NCBI GenBank assembly: GCA_008015835.1
Contig: SSGH01000010.1
Location: forward strand, 186,001 to 250,000
Direction of reading: 5' to 3'
Source: Lysobacter sp.
Lineage (GTDB): Bacteria; Pseudomonadota; Gammaproteobacteria; Xanthomonadales; Xanthomonadaceae
Length of the DNA: 64,000 bases
This document shows positions 9,904-17,863 of the stretch, one piece after another (the first letter of the stretch is position 1; each line of letters opens with the position of its first letter). The notes beneath the pieces are model-generated. The model saw nothing but the letters and a program-made list of their open reading frames with translations. It did not search any database and was not told the DNA's origin. The translations under genes and the position numbers were made by a program.

Positions 9904-10556
9904 GCGCGATCGCCCTCGGCCGCGACGACGCGAACGTCGGCGCGGTTCTCATCGCGATCGGCGAGCGCATCGGGGACGGCACCGCGCGCGATCAGAATCA
10001 GATCGCACAGCTCGCGCGCGGCGCCTTTGCCGGCGCGCGCCTGCGTACGCCAATGCGCCTCCGCTGCGGTCCACGCGTGCGCGTTCGCGGGCGCGACGGC
10101 GAGCCCAACCGCGCGCATCGCGGGCAGATCGGGCAGATCGTCGCCCATGAACGCCACCTGCGCGCGCGTGATGCCGAGCTCCGCGCACAGCGCGTCCACC
10201 TGCGCGAGTTTGTCGGCGCTGCCGGTGTACGCGCGCACGCCCAGATCGCGGGCGCGCTGCGCGGCGGCGGCGCTGCGGCGCGCGGTGATCAGCGCCACCT
10301 CGACGCCGGCCTTGCGCAACAGCGCCAGCCCTTGGCCGTCGTGTACATGAAACGCCTTGAGCTCGAGAGTGCGCGCAGCGTCGTCGGTGCGGCCTTCGCC
10401 GTCGTCTTGCCCGCCGTAGACCAGGCGCCCATCGGTCAGCGTGCCGTCCACATCGAAGCAGACCAAACGAATGTTCGCCGCGCGCGCCAACAGCGCCGCG
10501 TCGATGCCGACAAGATGGGCGAGGGCGGGGGGCGCGGCGTCATGCATGGTGTCCAT
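9900..10556 (-). CDS. kdsC: 3-deoxy-D-manno-octulosonate 8-phosphate phosphatase
   Basis: The 218-residue HAD-family enzyme has motif I DVDGTLTDG (35-43), the KAFHVHDGQGLALL segment and the Mg-binding GDDLPDLPAM. It removes the phosphate of Kdo-8-phosphate in lipid A/Kdo synthesis. It is slightly longer than usual, with about 30 residues before motif I and a short acidic insert after YGGQ. A second ATG lies three codons in. It starts four bases after kdsD. Confidence 0.95.
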   Translation of the reverse strand: MDTMHDAAPPALAHLVGIDAALLARAANIRLVCFDVDGTLTDGRLVYGGQDDGEGRTDDAARTLELKAFHVHDGQGLALLRKAGVEVALITARRSAAAAQRARDLGVRAYTGSADKLAQVDALCAELGITRAQVAFMGDDLPDLPAMRAVGLAVAPANAHAWTAAEAHWRTQARAGKGAARELCDLILIARGAVPDALADRDENRADVRVVAAEGDRA

Positions 10557-10560
10557 CGCG

Positions 10561-11580
10561 TCAGACCACCCGCGCGCGCAGCAGATCGTGGATGTTCAGT
10601 GCGCCGACGACCCGGCGTTCGCCGTCGATCACCAGCAGCGCGTTGATCTTGTGCGTCTCCATCAACTGCGCCGCTTCGACCGCCAGCGCATCGGCGTCGA
10701 TGGTGATCGGGGTGCGCGTCATGACGCGGTCGATGCGGGTGCTGCGCACGTCGGTCGAGGGGTCGGCCAGCGATCGGCGCAGGTCGCCGTCGGTGTACAG
10801 CCCGAGCAGCACGCCGTCGGCGTCCACCACCGCGGTCATGCCCAGCCGCTTGCGGCTCATTTCCAGCAGTGCGTCGCTCAGCGTGGCGTCGGCGCCGACG
10901 CGAGGAATGTCGTCGCCCGCGTGCATCACGTCGGCGATGTGCAGCAGCAGGCGGCGGCCCAGCGCCCCGGCCGGATGCGAGCGCGCGAAATCGTCGGAGG
11001 TGAAGCCGCGGGCCTCCAGCAAGGCCACGGCCAGGGCGTCGCCCATCGCGAGCGCGGCGGTGGTGCTGGCGGTCGGCGCCAGGGCCAGCGGGCAGGCTTC
11101 GGCCGGCACGCTCACGTCCAGGTGCAGGTCGGCTTCGCGCGCCAGCGTGGATTGCGGCCGGCCGGTCATCGCGATCACCGTGTTGCCCTGGCGCTTGAGC
11201 ACCGGCAGCACCATCAGGATTTCGTCGGATTCGCCCGAGTACGACAGCGCCAGCACGGCGTCGCGGTCGGTGATCATGCCCAGGTCGCCGTGCCCGGCTT
11301 CGCCCGGATGCACGTAGAAGGCCGGGGTGCCGGTGGAGGCGAGCGTGGCGGCGATCTTGCGCGCGATGTGGCCGGATTTGCCCATGCCCATGCACACCAC
11401 ACGGCCATTGCAGGCCAGCAACACGCGGCAGGCGGCGCTGAATTGGCCGTCGATACGCGTCGCCACGGCGGCTAAGCCATCCCGCTCCACCTCGAACACG
11501 CGACGGCCGCTGGCGGCCAGCGCCTCGTCGGAGACGTCATGCGCGGGCGGGTTGGGCAGCGGTGCGGAGGCGTTCGCCAT
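10561..11580 (-). CDS. kdsD: Arabinose-5-phosphate isomerase
   Basis: From ATG 11578-11580 the product is 339 residues. An N-terminal SIS domain contains CMGMGKSGHIARKIAATL and STGTPAFYVHPGEAGHGDLG, followed by two CBS domains (about 215-339). The enzyme makes D-arabinose 5-phosphate from ribulose 5-phosphate, the first Kdo precursor. A longer upstream frame would overlap ibaG antisense and is not homologous. It heads the Kdo/Lpt operon and diverges from ibaG across 63 bases. Confidence 0.96.
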   Translation of the reverse strand: MANASAPLPNPPAHDVSDEALAASGRRVFEVERDGLAAVATRIDGQFSAACRVLLACNGRVVCMGMGKSGHIARKIAATLASTGTPAFYVHPGEAGHGDLGMITDRDAVLALSYSGESDEILMVLPVLKRQGNTVIAMTGRPQSTLAREADLHLDVSVPAEACPLALAPTASTTAALAMGDALAVALLEARGFTSDDFARSHPAGALGRRLLLHIADVMHAGDDIPRVGADATLSDALLEMSRKRLGMTAVVDADGVLLGLYTDGDLRRSLADPSTDVRSTRIDRVMTRTPITIDADALAVEAAQLMETHKINALLVIDGERRVVGALNIHDLLRARVV

Positions 11581-11643
11581 GGGGCCGGTCGGGGTGGCTT
11601 GCGATAAACTCGCGATTTTACGCACCCCATCACCTATCCCGCC

Positions 11644-11874
11644 ATGAATGCCGACACCATCCGCCAGTTGATCGAACAAGGCCTGCCCAACGCCCGCGTC
11701 CACGTGAGGGGCGACGATGGGGTCCATTTCGAGGCCTGGGTGGTCTCCGAGTCCTTCCGCGGCAAGCTGCCGCTGGCCCGGCATCGCATGGTCTACGCCA
11801 CGCTCGGCGAGTTGATGGGCGGCGAGATCCACGCCCTGGCGCTGAAGACGCAGACGCCGGACGAGGCGGGCTGA
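11644..11874 (+). CDS. ibaG: BolA/IbaG-family protein
   Basis: The 76-residue protein has the BolA core with VHFEAWVVSESFRGKL and ARHRMVYATLGELMGGEIHALALKT. Such proteins partner with monothiol glutaredoxins in Fe-S handling and act in acid or envelope stress. Its position just before murA matches the ibaG-murA order of other gammaproteobacteria, which favours IbaG over BolA. No clear ribosome-binding site is visible. Confidence 0.92.
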   Translation: MNADTIRQLIEQGLPNARVHVRGDDGVHFEAWVVSESFRGKLPLARHRMVYATLGELMGGEIHALALKTQTPDEAG

Positions 11875-11999
11875 GCCCCGGTTTTCCCGAAGCTTTCGCG
11901 CGGAAGCCTTTCCCGTCGCGCTCGGTTTCGTTCCGCTTCGTTCACCCCGATTCGCCGAAGCCCACCGACATCGCCCTCTCGCGGCTCGCGCCGCACTGA

Positions 12000-13271
<1,272 letters not shown>

Positions 13272-13343
13272 AGCAACGACCGCGCCGATCGGTCGTGGTC
13301 GTTCGTCGTGATGCGGTGGCGCGTGGCGATTACGGAGTGAGTC

Positions 13344-13997
13344 TTAGGATTTCGGCGAATCGATTGCGTCCGTATCGATATCGGCGGAAGGGCTTTGGCC
13401 CAAGTCGTTCGGAGCAGAATCCCCATCGCCGATCTGCGCGCGGAAACTCAGCCAATTCTCGTCGCCGATCAGTTCGCTGGCCTGCACGATGCGGGTGGGG
13501 TCGACGAAGATGTAGAACGGCGCCGAGTGTTTCGGGTTGAGCCTGCGCATGTCGCGGTCGTTCACTCGCAGCACGCGCGGCAGTAAGCCGGTGCCATCGA
13601 AGTAGGCGCGCAGGCGGCTTTCGCGGCCGGTCATGACGACCCACAGCGCGACGCCGGCTTCGTCCATCAACGGCAGCATGCGCCGCAGTTCCGGAATGCG
13701 CTGTAGGCAGGATTTGCAGCCCGGGCTGAGAAAGACCAGCACCGCCGCGCGATCGGCCAACAGCGTGTCCGCGTCGAGACGACGGCCGTCGTCCAGCGCG
13801 CGCGCGCGGAAGCCGGGCAGCGGCGCGCCGATCGGGACGGTGTTCGGCAGCCGCGCATGCGCCAGCGCGCCGACCAGTTTGGTCAGGTGCAGGCTCAGAA
13901 ACAGATTGAACGCGACCAGTACGCTCAAGACGACGACCAATACGCTGAGCAGCGTGGCGTCGAACGGCATCGGGACGTGGGCGCCGCCATCGAGCAT
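13344..13997 (-). CDS. MauD-like membrane-anchored thioredoxin-fold protein
   Basis: From ATG 13995-13997 the protein has 217 residues: one N-terminal transmembrane helix (about 14-36), then a redoxin/TlpA-type domain with FLSPGCKSCLQRIPEL, whose CXXC is C94-C97. The C-terminal tail is rich in Asp and Ser. The layout matches MauD-like proteins, which work with MauE-type membrane proteins in disulfide formation or transfer outside the cytoplasm. It starts two bases after the MauE-like stop and is the last gene of the putative peptide cluster. I infer a role in oxidising or reducing the paired cysteines of the precursor peptides; this is not shown by the sequence alone. Confidence 0.8.
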   Translation of the reverse strand: MLDGGAHVPMPFDATLLSVLVVVLSVLVAFNLFLSLHLTKLVGALAHARLPNTVPIGAPLPGFRARALDDGRRLDADTLLADRAAVLVFLSPGCKSCLQRIPELRRMLPLMDEAGVALWVVMTGRESRLRAYFDGTGLLPRVLRVNDRDMRRLNPKHSAPFYIFVDPTRIVQASELIGDENWLSFRAQIGDGDSAPNDLGQSPSADIDTDAIDSPKS

Positions 13998-13999
13998 CG

Positions 14000-14554
14000 T
14001 CACAAGTCCTCGGCGTCGATGCGCAGCACGTGCGTAAGTTCGCGCAGGCCGATCGACAGCAGGAACAGCGTCGCCGCGACTGCTGCGATCGCGACGACGG
14101 CGGGCCAGGCGATGCCGCCGGAGGCGCCCGCGACGCCGGTCGCCGATGCGCCGTACAGGCCGAAACTCGCGGCCGCGATGAACAACAGATTGCGCGCCAA
14201 GTCGTGGCCGGAAATGCGGCGCTGCGAAGGGCCGAAACAATTGCAACGAACCGAAAGCCCGTTCGCGAGCACCACCGCGACGACCGCGGTGAGGAAGACG
14301 AACAGGCACAGCGCGAGGGTCAATCCTGCGCGCGACAGCGCGCCGCCCGCCAACATCGAGAGCCCCGCCGCCCACTCGCCGATCACGATCGCGCCGGCGG
14401 CGAAGGTCGCGCCAGCGCCTTTCAGCCAGGCGAAGGCGTCGCTCAGGCTGTCGCGAAAACGCCGAAATCCGAAGGTCTTGCCGATCGCGGCGGACAGCAG
14501 CGCGATCAGCACGAACCAACGGCAGAGTTCGGCGATGTAGATCTCGGCGCTCAT
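14000..14554 (-). CDS. MauE/DoxX-like redox membrane protein
   Basis: This 184-residue protein has about four to five hydrophobic helices. The loop RCNCFGPSQ holds a C104-x-C106 pair followed by FG, a pattern typical of MauE-family proteins. MauE and MauD act together in methylamine dehydrogenase maturation, where disulfide formation is needed; no mau structural genes are present here. Its ATG overlaps the preceding protease-like gene by four bases (ATGA), and it is followed at once by the MauD-like gene. Homology to the family is likely; the substrate in this cluster is inferred to be the small cysteine-bearing peptides. Confidence 0.78.
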   Translation of the reverse strand: MSAEIYIAELCRWFVLIALLSAAIGKTFGFRRFRDSLSDAFAWLKGAGATFAAGAIVIGEWAAGLSMLAGGALSRAGLTLALCLFVFLTAVVAVVLANGLSVRCNCFGPSQRRISGHDLARNLLFIAAASFGLYGASATGVAGASGGIAWPAVVAIAAVAATLFLLSIGLRELTHVLRIDAEDL

Positions 14555-15420
14555 CGCGCCATCTCGAAATCGGTCCAGTCGCCCGGCAACAGATCTTGCT
14601 GTCGCGTGCGCACCCAGCCGCGCTCGCGCGTGGCGATCAGCGCGTCGCACCACCCGTGCGGATTCGTCTTGCGCGTTTCCGGACCCATGCGCGTGCGCAG
14701 TTCGCGGATCAGCGCCCACCCCGCATCCTCCAGCGCCGGCTCCGCGCGCGCGTTCAAACCGATCTCGGCCAGGTCCGCGCCGGTCAGCGTGTAGTCGTGC
14801 GAGTGGTAGTCGAACAGCAAGGTCTCGACGATGGCGGTGCGCCGCTCCGCGGGCGTCTGCGGCATTTGCAGCGCCAGTAATTCCTCGCCGATCCGGCGTA
14901 CGCCCAACGCGCTGCGATAGAACGCGGTGAGCGCGGACGGCGCGATGCTGTCGCACAACAGCGGCAGCGCGCGTTCGCGCGCCGTCGACGCGTCCAATCC
15001 GAACCAATCCTGCGCCAATGTCGGGAACATGCGGATGTCCTGCGCCGACATCGCGGTCGGTTCGCCTTGGGCGTCGCTGCCGGAGAGATGCGGATCGATC
15101 GGCGAGAACATCGCCATCGGCCCGGCCACGATCTCGTGCGCGGCCAGCGCCAGCACCGTGCCGGCCGATTGGCAGTGATGCGGCACGATGATGCGCAGAC
15201 GATCGGCGAACTGGTGCAGCAACAGGCCGATCCGGCGCGCCACGGTGACTTCGCCGCCGCGGCAGTACACGATCACGTTGAGATGCGGCACTCGGCCGAT
15301 GCCGCGCAGCGTTTCGTACAGCATCGGCAAGAGTTCGCCGTCCAAATGCGTCGCGCCGAAAATCAGCGCGCGGCTTTGGCGTTCGGCCTCGAAAACGGGG
15401 AGTTGGGGAAATGCCGACAT
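14551..15420 (-). CDS. Clp-fold serine protease homologue (SDH family)
   Basis: This 289-residue protein resembles the SDH/SppA-type Clp-crotonase fold. VIVYCRGGEVTVARR (50-64) gives the glycine-rich oxyanion segment. HHCQSAGTVLALAAHEI has the candidate nucleophile Ser85, and MFSPIDPHLSG (104-114) has the Asp/His pair typical of this family. No signal peptide or clear membrane helix is seen. It lies three bases after the ATP-grasp gene and overlaps the MauE-like gene. I infer that it could remove the leader of the modified peptides or control their turnover. Its exact catalytic set needs a structure model. Confidence 0.75.
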   Translation of the reverse strand: MSAFPQLPVFEAERQSRALIFGATHLDGELLPMLYETLRGIGRVPHLNVIVYCRGGEVTVARRIGLLLHQFADRLRIIVPHHCQSAGTVLALAAHEIVAGPMAMFSPIDPHLSGSDAQGEPTAMSAQDIRMFPTLAQDWFGLDASTARERALPLLCDSIAPSALTAFYRSALGVRRIGEELLALQMPQTPAERRTAIVETLLFDYHSHDYTLTGADLAEIGLNARAEPALEDAGWALIRELRTRMGPETRKTNPHGWCDALIATRERGWVRTRQQDLLPGDWTDFEMAR

Positions 15421-15423
15421 GAT

Positions 15424-16434
15424 TCAGCCTTTGCGTTGCGCGCCGTCGATCAGGCAGTCGGTCACCGCGTCCAGCATGCGCAGTTCCGGCACCAGTTGTT
15501 CGACGAACAGAAATTGCCCAGCGGGATTGTTTTCCAGGAAGACGTATTCGCCTTCCGGCGTGAAGATCAAATCGATCGCGCCGAAGGTCAAGCCGTAGCT
15601 GTGCACGAAGTCGCGGCAGCGGCGTTCGATCTCCGACGGCAAGATTTCCGCCGTGTAGTCGATTTCCGCGGAGAAATCGCGGTAATCGGTGCGCGTGCGC
15701 GCGTCGTTCTGCGAGTCGATGCGCGCCGCGAACACGCGATCCCCGATCACCGTGACTCGAAGCTCGTAGCGCTTCGGGATGTAGCGCTGGAAAAATCCGG
15801 GCAGCTCGTTCACGGCGTCGAGCATGCCCTCGTGCTCGGCGGTGATGAGCGTGGTCGCGAGGTTCGGGACGATGCGATCGGCTGCGTCCACGTCGTCGCC
15901 GCCCAGCGAAGGCGACGACAGCGGTTTGAAGATGATCTCGCCGCCGACCGCGCTGCGGAAACGGCGCACAGCATCGCCGTCGTTGGTAGTCAGCGACGGC
16001 GGTACGCGGAACCCGAATCGCGCCGCGCGATGTAGCTGTTCTCCCTTCCACATCGCGCCTTGCGAGGCCATGGGATGGTTCATCCAGTAGCCGTCGGTTA
16101 TCAGCAGAAAACTGGTGAGGATGTGATGGGTTTCCGCGATCGCGTAGGCGCGTTCTTGCGGGCCGAACTCCTCGTCGCTCAAAAAGCGAAAATCGCCGGA
16201 TTTGCGCGTCCACACCGCGCCGATGTCGGTCGCCGCGATCTCGCTGCGCGTCGGTAGATGCACGAGCGCGCCGCTGGGCGCGCCGTCGATTTGACGCAGA
16301 TCCAACCGGTACTCCACCGGGAATCGGTCCAGATTCAGGCGGAAGGCGCGCGCATCGCGTGCGAGCAGGCGTTCGGCGACGAGATCGGCATGCAGATCGC
16401 CGCTGTGGGTGACGATGAGAATCTGTTTATTCAT
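15424..16434 (-). CDS. ATP-grasp peptide maturase, MvdD-like (graspetide ligase)
   Basis: This 336-residue protein has the features of MvdD-type ATP-grasp ligases that build omega-ester or omega-amide links in ribosomal peptides. It has an N-terminal segment with VWTRKSGDFRF, then WMNHPMASQGAMWK, an ATP-contact lysine in IIFKPL (K170) and ELRVTVIGDRVFAARIDSQ (224-242). The metal-binding end is FLENNPAGQ (299-307). MvdD usually has DWR after the SQ motif; here it is DYR. It follows three precursor-like genes and an intrinsic terminator. It probably joins carboxyl side chains of the peptides to other residues. Assignment to the family is strong; the product is unknown. Confidence 0.87.
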   Translation of the reverse strand: MNKQILIVTHSGDLHADLVAERLLARDARAFRLNLDRFPVEYRLDLRQIDGAPSGALVHLPTRSEIAATDIGAVWTRKSGDFRFLSDEEFGPQERAYAIAETHHILTSFLLITDGYWMNHPMASQGAMWKGEQLHRAARFGFRVPPSLTTNDGDAVRRFRSAVGGEIIFKPLSSPSLGGDDVDAADRIVPNLATTLITAEHEGMLDAVNELPGFFQRYIPKRYELRVTVIGDRVFAARIDSQNDARTRTDYRDFSAEIDYTAEILPSEIERRCRDFVHSYGLTFGAIDLIFTPEGEYVFLENNPAGQFLFVEQLVPELRMLDAVTDCLIDGAQRKG

Positions 16435-16487
16435 GCGTACGGTGGTGAGCGCAACGGCCGCGAATGCGCGGCCGCGGCGACGTTGCG

Positions 16488-16519
16488 GAAAAACGCGGGC
16501 CCCGCGATGCGGGGCCCGC
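16488..16519 (-). terminator. Intrinsic terminator/attenuator between peptides and ATP-grasp gene
   Basis: On the minus strand a perfect 11-bp stem (GCGGGCCCCGC with its complement, three-base loop, 16495-16519) is followed by G and five T. It lies after the last peptide gene and before the ATP-grasp gene. Partial read-through would give much more peptide mRNA than enzyme mRNA, as is common in peptide clusters. Confidence 0.8.
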
Positions 16520-16557
16520 TGCCGACGTGCGGCGGTGGATCGATGACGCGGGCGCGC

Positions 16558-16740
16558 TCAGCAGTAGATACCGCCGTCGCGACGGTACGGGAATGCGCGA
16601 TCGGCGCGCGCGTCCGGGCCGCTGCAGCCGGCGACGGCGACGCCATCGCGCACCTGCCAAGGCTGCGGCTTGCCGGCGTTTTGCCGATCGGCGGCGGCCA
16701 GTTTGAACGCGAAGGATTTGGCTTTGTCCTGAGTTTGCAT
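16558..16740 (-). CDS. Putative RiPP precursor peptide, third copy
   Basis: The 60-residue product is a diverged paralogue of the two peptides upstream. It keeps KSFAFKLA in the leader (8-15), WQVRDGVAVAGC in the middle (28-39) and a C-terminal GGIYC. The internal Cys39 and the terminal Cys60 match the cysteines of its paralogues. It lacks the Lys found before the terminal motif in the others, so a cross-link using that Lys cannot be general. A good ribosome-binding site, AGGAG, lies seven bases before the ATG. Annotation programs easily miss genes of this size; the three-way conservation supports real coding. Confidence 0.83.
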   Translation of the reverse strand: MQTQDKAKSFAFKLAAADRQNAGKPQPWQVRDGVAVAGCSGPDARADRAFPYRRDGGIYC

Positions 16741-16835
16741 CGGATGCTCCTGATTGTGTCGGTGTTGTCGCGGAAAACGCAGTGGAACCGGCTCGCCGCA
16801 TCGCGCGGCGAGGTCGGGGATTCATGTTGGATGGA

Positions 16836-17033
16836 TCAGCACCAATAGCCTTTGTCGCGGCCGCGATACGTGCCCCAGATGTCGTAGTCGGCGCGGAAAT
16901 CGCCGACGCGAGCGGGGTCGGTGCAGCCGGCCACGGCGACGCCGTCGCGGACTTGCCACGTCTTTTGATCGGTCTTCGCATCGGCCTGTTGCATCGAGGC
17001 CAACTGGAATGCGAACGTCTTCTTGTTCTGCAT
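16836..17033 (-). CDS. Putative RiPP precursor peptide, second copy
   Basis: This 65-residue peptide starts at ATG 17031-17033 with AAGGA upstream. Residues 1-20 nearly match copy one, including KKTFAFQLASMQ. The middle is WQVRDGVAVAGCTDP with Cys37, and the end is RGRDKGYWC with Cys65. The variable stretch lies between Cys37 and the C-terminal motif, as expected if residues 1 to about 25 are a leader and the rest a diversified core. It sits inside a longer in-frame reading that extends upstream through copy one's region, but the start, ribosome-binding site and paralogy fix the real gene. A hairpin (16792-16812) follows it. Confidence 0.86.
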   Translation of the reverse strand: MQNKKTFAFQLASMQQADAKTDQKTWQVRDGVAVAGCTDPARVGDFRADYDIWGTYRGRDKGYWC

Positions 17034-17157
17034 GGGATCTATCCTTGTCGTTGGGTGTGTCGCGAAAGGAGGCGATGGCCCCCGTTGCGCGATCGTGCGG
17101 ATGGCGCGACGCTTTCCCGAACGCGACGCATGCCGCGTTCGGGAACGATGCGAGCGT

Positions 17158-17355
17158 TCAGCACCAGTAGCCTTTATCGAGGCCGCGCCAACGGCCGGAG
17201 TAGTCGACGGATTCGCGGTGCATGCCCTGATTCGTCGGATCGGTGCAGCCGGCGAGCGCGACGCCGTCGCGCACTTTCCACGTGTTTTGATCGGTCTTCG
17301 CATCGGCCTTCTGCATCGAGGCCAGTTGGAAAGCGAACGTCTTCTTGTTCTGCAT
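17158..17355 (-). CDS. Putative RiPP precursor peptide, first copy
   Basis: The 65-residue product starts at ATG 17353-17355 with AAGGA about ten bases upstream. It has the shared leader (KKTFAFQLASMQ, 4-15), the central block WKVRDGVALAGCTDP with Cys37, a variable stretch, and RGLDKGYWC at the end with Cys65. The FAFxLA leader block is reminiscent of recognition motifs in graspetide leaders, though not identical to them. It is the first gene of the cluster; a perfect 10-bp hairpin (17116-17143) separates it from copy two. I infer that the core is cross-linked by the ATP-grasp enzyme and that Cys37 and Cys65 may pair. Confidence 0.86.
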   Translation of the reverse strand: MQNKKTFAFQLASMQKADAKTDQNTWKVRDGVALAGCTDPTNQGMHRESVDYSGRWRGLDKGYWC

Positions 17356-17863
17356 GACGATGGTTCCTTATTCCTTGTCGAGTGGAGATTGCGATGATGA
17401 TCGCGGCGAGAGATGCCGCCGAGAGGGGCGTCTCCGACTTCGGTCCGTTGCCGTCGCCGCCGCCGGCAACCGCTCAGCGGTGATAGCACGTCGTTCGGCC
17501 GGCGACAACCCATGCGCCGGCGTAGGGTCGCATCGACCCTGCGCCGGCCCGCCGCATGCCGCGACTCGTGTCGCGTTGCGGCCGCGCAAACGTGATGTCC
17601 GACACGCCTAGCGCGTCGCCCGACCCCGAACGCGAAGTTCTCGTTAAGACGCACTCGGCGTCGCATGTTGCGCAGCGGCACGCAACGGTGCGCGCCTTTG
17701 CGACGGCGCGGATCCGCATCGCCTCGCATCGGGATTCGCGCGGCCATCGGCCGTGCCGATGCGCGGATCGCCCGCATCGGGCACAATCGGGCTCGTCCAC
17801 GAGCGCGCGCTTTCGCGTCGCGCGGCGTGTTCCTGATGCTCTCCCTCGGCAACGCTGGATGCG
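17356..17863. other. Divergent spacer between peptide cluster and ABC exporter
   Basis: This 508-base region should carry the promoters for the peptide genes (minus) and the exporter (plus). The clearest element is a 15-bp-stem hairpin at 17516-17548 with one mismatch, whose left arm contains GTAGGGTCG and whose loop is CAT; it resembles the GTAG-type REP hairpins elsewhere in the window. Short frames here are Arg-rich and show none of the peptide motifs. No clear -35/-10 pair was found. Confidence 0.55.

Noticed and set aside
13277-13296. Hairpin after murA as a terminator
   Set aside because: The stem is only ACGACC/GGTCGT with a nine-base loop and no T run, too weak to call.
17474-17560. 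Possible fourth precursor peptide ending in Cys-Tyr-His-Arg
   Set aside because: It lacks the FAFxLA leader, the VRDGVA block and the terminal Cys; the region is a hairpin spacer.
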